NCBI RefSeq assembly: GCF_000514775.1
Contig: NZ_AZWO01000020.1
Location: forward strand, 128 to 64,127
Origin: Salinispora pacifica CNR114
GTDB taxonomy: Bacteria; Actinomycetota; Actinomycetes; Mycobacteriales; Micromonosporaceae
DNA: 64,000 bases
Direction of reading: 5' to 3'
How positions within the stretch are numbered: position 1 is the stretch's first letter; every line of letters starts with the position of its first letter. Positions 45,293-53,781 of this stretch are shown one piece after another. The notes beneath the pieces are model-generated. The model made no database searches and was not told the DNA's origin. It saw only the letters and a list, made by a program, of their open reading frames with translations. Position numbers and translations under genes: made by a program.

Positions 45293-45493
45293 CTAGTCCT
45301 TGAAGGACCAGTCGAGGCCGGCGCTGATCAGCACCCGTAGGACCTCCAGCACGTCACCGGCGTCCTTGGGGGCTACGAGCCAGTTGTCGCCGCCCTTACG
45401 GAAGTGCCACATGCTGCTGCGGGTCTGCCGGACGAGAAAGCCCTGGCGTTCGGCTTCCTCGGCGATCAGCTGCATCGCTTCTCCGATTTCCAT
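45293..45493 (-). CDS. small phage hypothetical protein
   Basis: A 66-residue protein (MEIGEAMQLIAEEAERQGFL, then SMWHFRKGGDNWLVAPKDAG), probably a compact alpha/beta fold. ATG 45493 is preceded by GGGAGGTG, a strong ribosome site. Upstream 45500-45540 is AT-richer and may hold a promoter. No toxin or antitoxin partner with matching features is seen. Confidence 0.65.
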   Translation of the reverse strand: MEIGEAMQLIAEEAERQGFLVRQTRSSMWHFRKGGDNWLVAPKDAGDVLEVLRVLISAGLDWSFKD

Positions 45494-45587
45494 CTTTCAC
45501 CTCCCTTCGTTGTGACTTCACTCTAACACAAATCATTGCGGATGCGTAAGGGTTATCTGGATGTCTGGGCTGGTTCCAGACAGCGCG

Positions 45588-45626
45588 AAGCGCCCCGCCC
45601 GGCCGTGAGGCCAGAGCGGGGCGCTT
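45588..45626. terminator. hairpin after DNA methyltransferase gene
   Basis: An 11-bp perfect stem (AAGCGCCCCGC at 45588-45598, complement at 45616-45626) with an inner GGCC/GGCC stem, downstream of the methyltransferase stop on the minus strand. Confidence 0.75.
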
Positions 45627-45680
45627 GTGTTGGTGGTCGGCGCCGGCCGGGACGTCACCGGCGGCACCGCATCGGCGATC

Positions 45681-46418
45681 TTACCCGGGCGTGTGCTGCA
45701 TGGTGGCGTCGGTGATCCGCTGTCGTGCAATCTGGGCGTAGTGGGTGCTGGCCTCGATACCGACGAACGGGTGGCCAGCGGCAGTGGCGGCGACGCCGGT
45801 GGAGCCGGAGCCGGCGAAGGGGTCGAGTACGACGCCGCTGGGTGGGCAGACCTTCATCAGGTCGGCGAGCAGGTTGACGGGCTTCTGGGTGATGTGCTGC
45901 CTGCCCTTGCCGCGGGGCTGGCTGGCGCTGTAGAGGCCGGGCAGGTAGACGGGGTTGCGGGTGGCGTCGATCGGCCCATGCGAGCCCCACAGCAGGAACT
46001 CACAGTCGGCTTTGAACCCGCCGACACGCGGGCGAGAGATCGGTTTGTGCCAGCAGATGATGCCGCGCCACAGCCAGCCGCCGGCCTGCAGGGCGTCGCT
46101 GGTGGCCGGTAGTTGCCGCCAGTCGGTGAAAACAAGCAGGGATGCGCCGGGTTTCGATACGCGGAGGCAGTCGGCGAGGATCAGCGACAGCCATGCGGTG
46201 TAAGAGCGCTGGTCGCGGTTGTCCCCGGTGAAATCCCGCAGCTGATGGGCGGCGTCGCCGGAGACGTACTTGCTTCGGGTGGTGTTCTTGGTCCGGTCAG
46301 ATTGGGTACGGCCGCCGGAGTTGTACGGCGGGTCGGTCAGCACGAGGTCAACGCTCGCGGCGGGCAGGGTGGGCAGGATCGTCAGGGCGTCGCCGTGGTG
46401 CACAGTCCAGGGGCTCAT
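45681..46418 (-). CDS. DNA N6-adenine or N4-cytosine methyltransferase, orphan
   Basis: A 245-residue DNA methyltransferase of the beta order. The catalytic DPPY is at residues 29-32 (VLTDPPYNSGG), a target-recognition region lies between, and the SAM motif DPFAGSGSTG is at about 199-208. No restriction gene is nearby, so it most likely protects phage DNA from host restriction or marks it for packaging control. ATG 46418. It is flanked by two terminators, so it may be its own transcript. Confidence 0.9.
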   Translation of the reverse strand: MSPWTVHHGDALTILPTLPAASVDLVLTDPPYNSGGRTQSDRTKNTTRSKYVSGDAAHQLRDFTGDNRDQRSYTAWLSLILADCLRVSKPGASLLVFTDWRQLPATSDALQAGGWLWRGIICWHKPISRPRVGGFKADCEFLLWGSHGPIDATRNPVYLPGLYSASQPRGKGRQHITQKPVNLLADLMKVCPPSGVVLDPFAGSGSTGVAATAAGHPFVGIEASTHYAQIARQRITDATMQHTPG

Positions 46419-46457
46419 CGGGTCTCCCGCATCAACCCGGGGGTGTCTGAAGGGTGT

Positions 46458-46494
46458 CCGTTGGTGGTGGTGCCCCGGTCACCACCACCAACGG
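46458..46494. terminator. terminator after lysis genes
   Basis: A perfect 15-bp stem (CCGTTGGTGGTGGTG at 46458-46472, complement at 46480-46494) with a 7-base loop, just after the last membrane lysis gene. Confidence 0.9.
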
Positions 46495-46515
46495 GGTGTG
46501 GCTGGGTCGGCTGGA

Positions 46516-46779
46516 CTACTGCCTTCGGGCGGCCGGCGCCTCGTACGTGGGCGCGGCCGGCGTGCCGAGCAGCACCCCCAGCCACGGCCAGCGCGCCTCT
46601 GCGATCCTGATGAGGGCGTAGTACCCGGCCATCGCCAGCGCGACCACACCGGCCGTGAGGGCGGTGCCCGAGTCGGCGTCGAGCACGATGCCCGCCGTCG
46701 AGGCGAGCCACGCGAGGGCGGCGCCGACGGCGGCGGGGACAGCGGTACGGATCAGCGAGATCAGGTAGTCGTGAGTCAT
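46516..46779 (-). CDS. holin-like membrane protein
   Basis: An 87-residue protein with two hydrophobic segments at about 8-27 (LIRTAVPAAVGAALAWLAST) and 40-60 (ALTAGVVALAMAGYYALIRI), with a charged tail, the size and topology of actinophage holins. ATG 46779 overlaps the previous stop by 4 bp. Next to the endolysin gene, which supports the role. Confidence 0.7.
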   Translation of the reverse strand: MTHDYLISLIRTAVPAAVGAALAWLASTAGIVLDADSGTALTAGVVALAMAGYYALIRIAEARWPWLGVLLGTPAAPTYEAPAARRQ

Positions 46780-47093
46780 TGGGGTTTCCTCTCGGGGGTG
46801 GTGTCGGCGCCGACCTGCTCGGCGATCCGGCCGACCTGGTCCTTGAGTGACTGACCTCCGTTGGGGCGCAGTTCCTCCAGGGCGTCAAGGCGGCATTCGA
46901 TTCGGCCGACCCGGGCCATCAACCCGGGGCGCCCGTCGGGGAGGCCGGGCCGGGGTGGCTCGCCGAGCAGGTCATCGGCGAGCCTGGCCAGTTTGCGGCT
47001 GGTGGTCAGCGTGCCGCGGCCGGCGCGGCGGAGTACCTCGGCGGCGGCGCCGACGGCGGCGATCACCGCCGAGATGTAGAGCAGTGTCTCCAC
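46776..47093 (-). CDS. membrane-anchored coiled-coil protein in lysis cassette
   Basis: A 105-residue protein with one N-terminal hydrophobic segment (ETLLYISAVIAAVGAAAEVL) and a C-terminal heptad-rich helix (RVGRIECRLDALEELRPNGG, DQVGRIAEQVGAD). DUF2746-type proteins at this place in actinophages look the same. GTG 47093 is preceded by AGGAG. It is coupled to the holin-like gene. A second holin or antiholin role is possible. Confidence 0.65.
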   Translation of the reverse strand: METLLYISAVIAAVGAAAEVLRRAGRGTLTTSRKLARLADDLLGEPPRPGLPDGRPGLMARVGRIECRLDALEELRPNGGQSLKDQVGRIAEQVGADTTPERKPQ

Positions 47094-47113
47094 CGCGGAC
47101 TCCTGACGTGCGG

Positions 47114-47932
47114 CTAGATGATCGGGTTGCGGTATGCGGCATCCCACGTCTTGCGGCCCAGCAGCCCATCGCGGGTGAGGCCCTGGTCCGCCTGGAATGC
47201 CTTGATCAGCTCTCGGTACTCCGGCCCGTACAGGCCATCGGCGCCGGTCTTGCGCAGGTACCGCTTGCCCTTGCCGGCGGGCCAGCCCCGACGGGTGAGC
47301 TGTTTGGTCCACATCGCGAGCCACTGCCGGTCGGATTTGCCCACGAATCGGCGGCGGTAGTAGCCCGAAACCGACCTGTCACCACCGGAGCGTGGGCCGA
47401 AGTAGTAGCCGCCCGGCAGAGGGAACGCCACCGGTGGTCCCGGAGCCGGCCGCACCGGTGCCGGAGCCGGTACGCCGAGCTGGTCGAGCCGCCAGTTTGT
47501 GCCCCGCACCGTGTCCGCGGCCTGGGTGAAGTCTGAGTTCACGTGGCAGTGGCTCGTGTGCCGGTTCGACCCGGTGTACGCGTGGGTGGCGAACTGGTGC
47601 CGACGGTGCCAGATCCGGCCCTGGTAAATGATGTACCGCACCCACCACAGTGCACCCGATCGGGCGAGTGTCACCCACAGCTGCACGACCTGTTCCATCG
47701 TGACCCCGCGCGGGTCGTGCAGGTCGGCGTCGAAGTCTCGGGCCCGTACCTCGTCGAGCTGGTCGCCATCGCGATATTCCGCCCGACCGGTCCGGTCCGG
47801 GTTGTGGCTCGACGGGTAGCGCTGGTGGGCGGTGTCGCCGATCGAGCCGTCCGATCTGGTGTCTCGCTTGGGGAACCGCTGGTTGAGCTGGTCTCGGGCC
47901 TCATCCAGATTCGGTACTACTGTCCATGCCAT
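47114..47932 (-). CDS. endolysin: M15-like peptidase plus peptidoglycan-binding domain
   Basis: A 272-residue two-domain protein. Residues 20-135 carry the actinophage lysin pattern IGDTAHQRYPSSHNPD, ARDFDAD (66-70) and TSHCHVN (His128, His130). These fit the zinc site of LAS/VanY-type peptidases. After a Pro-rich linker, residues 195-268 form a peptidoglycan-binding repeat (GPEYRELIKAFQADQG, GLLGRKTWDAA). It would cut peptide cross-links at lysis. ATG 47932 has GGAGGTG in front. No signal peptide, so release depends on the membrane proteins downstream. Confidence 0.85.
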   Translation of the reverse strand: MAWTVVPNLDEARDQLNQRFPKRDTRSDGSIGDTAHQRYPSSHNPDRTGRAEYRDGDQLDEVRARDFDADLHDPRGVTMEQVVQLWVTLARSGALWWVRYIIYQGRIWHRRHQFATHAYTGSNRHTSHCHVNSDFTQAADTVRGTNWRLDQLGVPAPAPVRPAPGPPVAFPLPGGYYFGPRSGGDRSVSGYYRRRFVGKSDRQWLAMWTKQLTRRGWPAGKGKRYLRKTGADGLYGPEYRELIKAFQADQGLTRDGLLGRKTWDAAYRNPII

Positions 47933-48053
47933 CGGTGTTCACCTCCATGATTGGCCAGTCGGTCTGCTCAGGGTCGAGCCATGGATCCGGGGTCGGCTCC
48001 CCGATGTGCTGCTCCGGTTCCTCATCCGGGACCGGGTGTGGAATTACAGTCAT
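47901..48053 (-). CDS. small acidic protein overlapping endolysin start
   Basis: A 50-residue frame from ATG 48053, preceded by AAGGTGA. It encodes an acidic, Pro-rich peptide (MTVIPHPVPDEEPEQHIGEP). It overlaps the first 32 bp of the endolysin gene and contains its ribosome site, so it may couple translation of the lysin. No family is recognised. Confidence 0.5.
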   Translation of the reverse strand: MTVIPHPVPDEEPEQHIGEPTPDPWLDPEQTDWPIMEVNTDGMDSSTESG

Positions 48054-48062
48054 TACTCACCT

Positions 48063-48461
48063 TCAGTTGATATAGGTTGCGGTCAGGCGCAGATTTGTGC
48101 CCGCCGCAATATCGCCGCCGGCGGCACGCGCTTCCACAATTCCATTCGAGGCGTGGATGATGCCCGTTACGGAAAAGTAGCCGTTATCGCCGGACCACAT
48201 GGTTGATGACCCCGTCGGCCCCCACCATGAGGGCAGCGTCCCAAGCTCGCGGTCCGGCAAATTCCCATTCGAGCTCAGGTTACTCCCCGTATCGAATGCT
48301 AAATGCACGACGAGTACGCAGACTCCGGCCGTACGACGGAGCTGGAAATTCAGTAGCGTTAAATTGTCGGCGACCGTAAAACCCGTGGTGACCTCCTCGT
48401 AATATCTGCCGTTTAGTCGGGCAGGCGTCAGTGGTTGGCCGGACGTAATGAGCTCAGGCAT
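48063..48461 (-). CDS. phage tail appendage protein, hypothetical
   Basis: A 132-residue beta-rich protein (RLNGRYYEEVTTGFTVADNL, LRRTAGVCVLVVHLAF, TNLRLTATYIN at the end). Its size and position after the tail-tip gene suit a small fibre or receptor-binding head domain. ATG 48461 is preceded by GGGAGGGGAG. The assignment is from context. Confidence 0.6.
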   Translation of the reverse strand: MPELITSGQPLTPARLNGRYYEEVTTGFTVADNLTLLNFQLRRTAGVCVLVVHLAFDTGSNLSSNGNLPDRELGTLPSWWGPTGSSTMWSGDNGYFSVTGIIHASNGIVEARAAGGDIAAGTNLRLTATYIN

Positions 48462-48474
48462 TTCTCCCCTCCCG

Positions 48475-51192
48475 TTAGAGCGGTGTGATGGCCGGTGTCC
48501 AGACCTGCACCGAGGTCCCATCCGGCCAGGCCCGTTGGACTCCGTTGACGCTGCGCGTGGCCAGGGTCACTGTTTGTGTGAGCCCGGTGCCGGTGATCCC
48601 GGTAGCGGTCACGCGCTCCCCGCCGACCTGTAGATCCACGGGGAAATCCGCGGGATCCGTGGTCCAACCGCCGTTTTCGGCGGTCGAGGTCATCGTCATG
48701 GTCAGCGCTGACTCGGACACGGCCGCGATGGTGGAGCCGTCCGCCGGTACACGTTGCGGGCCGTCGGCCACGGCCACCGTGTATGGGCCTGCGGGCACAC
48801 ACACCAGTCGCAGATCCCAGGCGTGCTGGGTGATGGTCTCGGTGTACCCCTCGGCGTGCTGGTCGATGCCGTCCGGTGGCAGCCACACAGGCGGAGATCC
48901 GATCGTCAGGCGGTCCCCTACGTCCACTGCGGCGGCGGCGAGGATAAGCGCGGGTTTGCCCGCATGGCCGAGCGCGGCCAGGTCGAGGCGGATGGTGGGA
49001 TACCGGGCCTCATCCCACGTGCCTAGGTGCGTGCGCCATGACGCCTGGTCACGTAGCTGGGAGTCGGACGGGACGTGGACAGTCACTTGGTGGTCGTATC
49101 GGCCGACACCATCCGGCGGCGCCGCTGTGGACAGCGGACCCGACGTCACCTCATACCGGTACGCCGACCCGCCGGACCGTGAGGCAGTAACGTCGTTGCG
49201 GACGTGCCGGTCGTCGTCGACGGGCTCCAGCGGCGGCGCGACCTCACCGTCCGCGCCGTAGGTCAGGACGACGGCTCCCGGCTGGTTGTACCGGGATCGC
49301 ACGCTTCGGTAGGCCAGCCCCAGCACTGTGCGCGGCTCGTAGAGGATGCCCTGGTCGACGTCCTCACACTGGCGCAACAGGGTCAGCAGGGTGCCCGTGG
49401 GTTGCGGGCCCATCGTCACGGTGTCGTCAGGATCACCCACGATGTGGCAGGTGATGCCCTCCTCATGACACAGCCGCTCGATCCGCCGGCCGGCTGTCTC
49501 GCCGATGTGTCCCGTGACGGCTGGAGCGACGGTCGTCCAGGTATCCGTGGTCGGGGCTCGCCACACACCGATGTGGCCCAGCGCGGCCGTGCCATCCGCC
49601 CGCGGCCCGATGTGTAGACGGTGCGGCACACCCGGCGCTCCGGCCGTGGTGGTTGAACTCCGGAGGGCACCGTCAATCCGCAGCGTGTAGGTGACGGTTC
49701 CGCCGCCGACGTCGGCCGCCCCCGCCTCCAGCCAGTGTGGCTCACCATCGCCATAGTCGGTGAAATCGGTAAGAATATAGGTGAAGCTGGATGAGTCATG
49801 TCCGTAGGCCACCGCTGCCACCAGCACGGACGACGACGACAGGTCTATCCGCAGTTCGTCGTAGATGCTGTCGCCGCCCACAGCGATGGACAGCACGTCC
49901 CAGCCCGCCCCGCTGCCGAGCTGCACCAGAAACCGGATAGCCCAATCGTCGCCCGACGCGACACCGGTAATCGGGCCAGCGAGACTGCTAGCTTCCCGTG
50001 AGAAGTCCGGTAGGGGCGACGAACCGGGCGACGCAACAGACGCCCAGGCGATCGCACCGGTAGCGGTTAGCGGAGTTCCGCCGACTAGCCCGGACGCGGC
50101 CTGGGTAGAACCCGCACCGTCCTCGATCGGCCAGTACGCGACCGGAGCAGTCCCGGTGATTGCTCGCCGCATCGGCGACGTGAGCGGCGAGGCTCCCTGA
50201 TCAAGGCGGCGCAAGATCCCCGCGCCGCTTACCGACACCCACACATCGGTGCCGGTGACGTCCCACCGTGGCGGCCATGCTGGCACCTCCACCGTGGCCC
50301 GAATGTCCCAGTCGTCGACCCCGCTGAGTACGTACACAGCGGCGTGGTTGTCGGCGGCCGTGGCCGCGGCCGTACCGGCGAGGATCACTGTCTGCGCGCC
50401 GGCCGTCGCCACTCGCCGCGCCCACATCCGGACCTGTAGAGACGAGCTGGCGGTGACATGCGAGTCGGCGAGGAGGATCCAGCCACCACCGTCGCCGTAC
50501 GGGGCATCCGGCATCTGCGTGCCGGATGCCCAGCACTGCACGGCAACCAGCCACCAGCCGGCCTGCGTCCCCGACCCGGTGGTCAGGGTGACATTCGCCA
50601 GCGTGTCACTGATGCCCGACAGGGTCTGCTCGACCGCAATCGCCACACCGTGCACAACCGTTGAGGCCGCCACGTGACTGTGAGACGCGCTGGCGGTCGC
50701 GGTGCGGGCGCCGGTCGCCCCGGAAGACACAGTCTCGTAGGCGGTGGCCATGGTGGCATAGGTGCCGTCAGTCTCCGTTGGCCCCGCCGTCATGCTCACC
50801 GGCAGCGTGTAGTCGATCGGCGCCCCGGCTACCCACGCGCAGATCAGCAGCCCGTCCGTAGTAGCGGTGACCGTTGGCGCATCGTGTGATGTGGAAGAAA
50901 CCGAGGTGCCGCCGGCGGCACCCAGGTGCGGCCTACCGCGGTGTACCCGGGCCTGGGTGTTGCGCCCTAACAGCCCGTAGTACGGGCCGGTCGGGTTCCG
51001 CGGGCTGTACCGGCCGTTGACGTCACGAATCGACAGTGACAACGACGTCGGCACCGACTCAGAGCCCTCCGACATCCGCCCACGGCTGATCACGACAGGA
51101 CCGTGGCCGGTCAGGACATCACTGGTGATGTCCAACCACCCACCCACATCAAGCTCCACCGTCACATCCAGTGGATCGGCGGGAAACGCCAC
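48475..51192 (-). CDS. large tail-tip protein with laminin-G-like insert
   Basis: A protein of about 905 residues. The N-terminus (PLDVTVELDVGGWLDITSDV) matches the distal-tail or hub start of actinophage minor tail proteins. Residues about 380-570 look like a concanavalin/LamG module (YWPIEDGAGSTQAASGLVGG, TYTLRIDGALRSSTTTAG, LHIGPRADG). The last third is a baseplate-hub-like part (RIERLCHEEGITCHIVGDPD). The GTG at 51192 follows GGAGGAG at good spacing; GTG 51198 is closer to it. It probably binds host cell-wall sugar. Confidence 0.75.
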   Translation of the reverse strand: MAFPADPLDVTVELDVGGWLDITSDVLTGHGPVVISRGRMSEGSESVPTSLSLSIRDVNGRYSPRNPTGPYYGLLGRNTQARVHRGRPHLGAAGGTSVSSTSHDAPTVTATTDGLLICAWVAGAPIDYTLPVSMTAGPTETDGTYATMATAYETVSSGATGARTATASASHSHVAASTVVHGVAIAVEQTLSGISDTLANVTLTTGSGTQAGWWLVAVQCWASGTQMPDAPYGDGGGWILLADSHVTASSSLQVRMWARRVATAGAQTVILAGTAAATAADNHAAVYVLSGVDDWDIRATVEVPAWPPRWDVTGTDVWVSVSGAGILRRLDQGASPLTSPMRRAITGTAPVAYWPIEDGAGSTQAASGLVGGTPLTATGAIAWASVASPGSSPLPDFSREASSLAGPITGVASGDDWAIRFLVQLGSGAGWDVLSIAVGGDSIYDELRIDLSSSSVLVAAVAYGHDSSSFTYILTDFTDYGDGEPHWLEAGAADVGGGTVTYTLRIDGALRSSTTTAGAPGVPHRLHIGPRADGTAALGHIGVWRAPTTDTWTTVAPAVTGHIGETAGRRIERLCHEEGITCHIVGDPDDTVTMGPQPTGTLLTLLRQCEDVDQGILYEPRTVLGLAYRSVRSRYNQPGAVVLTYGADGEVAPPLEPVDDDRHVRNDVTASRSGGSAYRYEVTSGPLSTAAPPDGVGRYDHQVTVHVPSDSQLRDQASWRTHLGTWDEARYPTIRLDLAALGHAGKPALILAAAAVDVGDRLTIGSPPVWLPPDGIDQHAEGYTETITQHAWDLRLVCVPAGPYTVAVADGPQRVPADGSTIAAVSESALTMTMTSTAENGGWTTDPADFPVDLQVGGERVTATGITGTGLTQTVTLATRSVNGVQRAWPDGTSVQVWTPAITPL

Positions 51193-51207
51193 CTGCACTC
51201 CTCCCCG

Positions 51208-53244
51208 TCAGGCCGGCCGTATCCGGCCCTGATCAGCCACAAGCCGTAGCGCTCCGGTCCGGATCAGGCCGAGGAACATGTCGGTGAAAGTCCGCTCCAT
51301 CGAGCCACCGCCTGCACCGGCCTCGACGCGAATCGTGAAGCTCCCGCTGGCAGAGGGGCTACCGGCCATCGCCGGCAGCGCCGATGGGGCCGCACGGCCG
51401 CCGGTCTCACGGCGGATCGCCGCCCGTAGCCGCTCCAGGCCGGCCGCACCGCCAATACTGTCGACCTCCTGCGAGGTCAGCACACCCTCACCTGGAGCCA
51501 GCACAGCGGGCACCGAGTCGACACCCTTCGCGCCGGCACCTCGCACATAGCCGCCGGCCGAGAACTCGCGGACGCCGCCGCGGGCGGTGTGCCGCTCAGC
51601 GATGATCCGCTGCCTGACCGTCGAGGTCTTGTCCAGGTTGACGCTGGCCAGCCACCGTTTGTAGGCGGCTACCGCGGTGCGGGCGCCTCCGGCGTCGACA
51701 GACACCGTCCGGTTGATGTCGGGGATCCGGAACAACTGTGTGGCGAGGGTGTTCGCCTCGCGGCGCTCCACGCCCATCGCGTCGGCCGCGCGGAGGAAGT
51801 CCGCGCGGGCCTGCTCAACGACATCCGCCGCCCGCTGGTGGTTGCCGGTGGTTTCCCGGATAGCCGCGGCGTTGTCATTCGCGGCCCGCGCAGCATCGAG
51901 CAACGCCCGCCGGTTTCGCTCCCCGGCCTCTGTGTGGGGGTCGATACCCGCGCCCTTGCCGTCCTTGGCCGCCTCGGTAAGGCGGCGCAGGGCTGAGGCC
52001 ATACGAATGTTGGCCTCTTCGGAGGCGTACACGCGGTTCAGGGACTCGTCGAGGGCCTGCGCGAACGTCTTGACCTCGGCGGTAGCGTCGCCGGCGGCGT
52101 TCTCGACCTTGCGCAGGCCACCGGCGATCCGCTCACCGCCGGCTTGCCCGGCCTCGCCGGTGTCCTCAAGAGCGTCCTTGAGTTCGGTGATTCGCTTGCG
52201 GCCCTCATCGATCTTCGGGCCGGCGCCGGGCAGCCACCCCCACAGGGTGTCGGCCATCGCTGCGCTCGCCTCGCCGATGTCCAGCGTCCGCCGGTACACC
52301 CAGCCCAGCACGTCAACCAAACCACCCACGGTGTGGATGCCAGTCTCCATCAACTGGAAGAGGAACCGCAGCGCTGACGCGCCCTCGTCGGCGTTGTCGG
52401 CAAAGGTGTCGAACAAGTCACCGAGGGCGCGTCCCAGCCGGGGTAGCCCGTCGGATATCTCCCGGATAGCCGGCCCGGCAGCCTCGATACCGTCGCGCAG
52501 CGCCGGACCCAACTCGCGAGCCATACCGGCCACGCCACGCGCGAGCGGCTCGACGTAGCGTGACGCTGCCTGAAACGCCCCATCCACGTCCCCGGTGATG
52601 CTGGTCCACGCGTCGGAGACGATTCCGATACCCCGCAACGCGGGCTTCACGAACCGGGCAGCCGATTTCTCCAGGCTACCGAGCGCCGACCGGCCGAGTG
52701 CCTTCCCGGCCGCCTGCACCCGAGAGTCTTTGCCGGCGAGCACCAGACCGCCGAGCACACCCACACCCGCGGTCCCGCCGAGTACCGCACCACCAACAGC
52801 CGCACCGAGGGCAGGCACAATCGACGCGGCGAGAACCCCACCGATCGCCGCTCCGGCCGGGCCCAGCGGCGCATGAGCCAGGATCGGGCCGATCCGGGCC
52901 ACCATCGACACCGCGAACCCGCGGCCGGCCTCCTCGCCCTGCCGCACGGCGTCGTTGACGATGTCGCGGTTACGTACCAGCCGACGCAGCTCCGTCTGCT
53001 GCTTACGCATCGTCCGGCTGATGTCCATCCGCCCCGCGGCGTCGTCAGTGCGGGCGAACTGCGCGGCCAGGCCCTTCAGCGCGACCTCGGCCGCCTCGAT
53101 CTCCCGGTCGAGGCGGTCGGCGTCACGAGCGGTGGCCTGCATTCCGTCGCCGAGCTTGCCGACGCCGTCAGCGGCCCTTTTCGCCGCGCCGGAGACGGTT
53201 TCCCGCCCCAACAGATTGATCAGGATGTCGCGGACGTCAGCCAT
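51208..53244 (-). CDS. tape measure protein
   Basis: A 678-residue mostly helical protein with a coiled-coil start (ADRLDREIEAAEVALKGLAA) and a hydrophobic Gly/Ala-rich middle (about 115-175, PAGAAIGGVLAASIVPALGA). The C-terminal region is Gly-rich with GGYVRGAGAKGVDSVPAVLA, the usual FxxGG-type phage tail motif. At about 0.15 nm per residue it would set a tail near 100 nm. ATG 53244 overlaps the frameshifted chaperone stop (TGATG). Confidence 0.9.
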   Translation of the reverse strand: MADVRDILINLLGRETVSGAAKRAADGVGKLGDGMQATARDADRLDREIEAAEVALKGLAAQFARTDDAAGRMDISRTMRKQQTELRRLVRNRDIVNDAVRQGEEAGRGFAVSMVARIGPILAHAPLGPAGAAIGGVLAASIVPALGAAVGGAVLGGTAGVGVLGGLVLAGKDSRVQAAGKALGRSALGSLEKSAARFVKPALRGIGIVSDAWTSITGDVDGAFQAASRYVEPLARGVAGMARELGPALRDGIEAAGPAIREISDGLPRLGRALGDLFDTFADNADEGASALRFLFQLMETGIHTVGGLVDVLGWVYRRTLDIGEASAAMADTLWGWLPGAGPKIDEGRKRITELKDALEDTGEAGQAGGERIAGGLRKVENAAGDATAEVKTFAQALDESLNRVYASEEANIRMASALRRLTEAAKDGKGAGIDPHTEAGERNRRALLDAARAANDNAAAIRETTGNHQRAADVVEQARADFLRAADAMGVERREANTLATQLFRIPDINRTVSVDAGGARTAVAAYKRWLASVNLDKTSTVRQRIIAERHTARGGVREFSAGGYVRGAGAKGVDSVPAVLAPGEGVLTSQEVDSIGGAAGLERLRAAIRRETGGRAAPSALPAMAGSPSASGSFTIRVEAGAGGGSMERTFTDMFLGLIRTGALRLVADQGRIRPA

Positions 53245-53468
53245 CACGACCTCCCTCGCAGACCAGGGTGTTGGGCCATCAACGCCGCCCGTTCGTCGGC
53301 GGGCTCAGGCGCGATGGCGCTGAGGTGGGCGTTGATCTCCCGCAGCGTCATCTCGCGCTGCGCCGCAGGAGTGCACGCCACGAAGTGCCGGGACAGGATC
53401 GGCCCGACCTCGTCGAGCAGGGCGGCTAGGCCCCCTCGCTCTGCGGCGAGGACGAGGAGGCCCCACCC
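53244..53468 (-). CDS. tail assembly chaperone, frameshifted part (T)
   Basis: The 74 codons after the -1 shift. They begin GWGLLVLAAERGGLAALLDE, run past the zero-frame stop, and end RGRS at the TGA just before the tape measure gene. The frame has no good start codon of its own. It is read as an extension of the gene starting at 53779, as in lambda gpG-gpGT. Confidence 0.8.
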   Translation of the reverse strand, partial: GWGLLVLAAERGGLAALLDEVGPILSRHFVACTPAAQREMTLREINAHLSAIAPEPADERAALMAQHPGLRGRS

Positions 53469-53779
53469 GGGGGGACCTCGTCGTCCTCCAGCCGTTCGAG
53501 GTGCATGAGGTACACCAGCGGCTCATACGACTCGTACGCCTCGGTGACCCCGCCGAGACGGCGGGCCACCCACGTGGCCGCCAGGAGCGCCGTGGTGTAC
53601 CGGGGGTCGGTCGGCCTGTCGAGGACGAGCAGCATGCCAGGGATGCCCATGCCGGTTGCGGCCTCGACGGCGATCAGCTCCCGGACCGGCTGCCGCAGTA
53701 GCGCCTCCGGGTCGAGGGTCCACGTTCCGTCGCCGTACCGTTCATGGTCGTCGGGGTGGAAGGTGAAGCGAAATCTCAC
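53426..53779 (-). CDS. tail assembly chaperone (G)
   Basis: A 117-residue zero-frame chaperone (FRFTFHPDDHERYGDGTWTL, LIAVEAATGMGIPGMLLVLD). It ends in a Ser/Glu-rich tail (GGASSSSPQSEGA). It coats the tape measure protein before tube assembly. GTG 53779 lies 2 bp after the previous gene. The slippery site is at 53468-53474, so a fraction of ribosomes make the G-T fusion. Confidence 0.85.
   Translation of the reverse strand: MRFRFTFHPDDHERYGDGTWTLDPEALLRQPVRELIAVEAATGMGIPGMLLVLDRPTDPRYTTALLAATWVARRLGGVTEAYESYEPLVYLMHLERLEDDEVPPGGASSSSPQSEGA
53468..53474 (-). other. programmed -1 frameshift site
   Basis: On the minus strand the heptamer C CCC CCG is in the correct zero-frame register (GTC CCC CCG GGT). 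After a -1 slip the reading frame continues as the T part. The stop of the zero frame follows 42 bases later. Confidence 0.8.
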
Positions 53780-53781
53780 GG

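Noticed and set aside
45293..45493. Toxin-antitoxin component
   Set aside because: The small protein has no clear toxin motif and no coupled partner gene.
45681..46418. Restriction-modification system
   Set aside because: No nuclease gene is adjacent; both sides are lysis or small regulatory phage genes with terminators between.
53305..53526. A separate gene in the third frame near the tail chaperone stop
   Set aside because: The translation is Arg-rich shadow sequence; the -1 frame of the chaperone gives the sensible protein.
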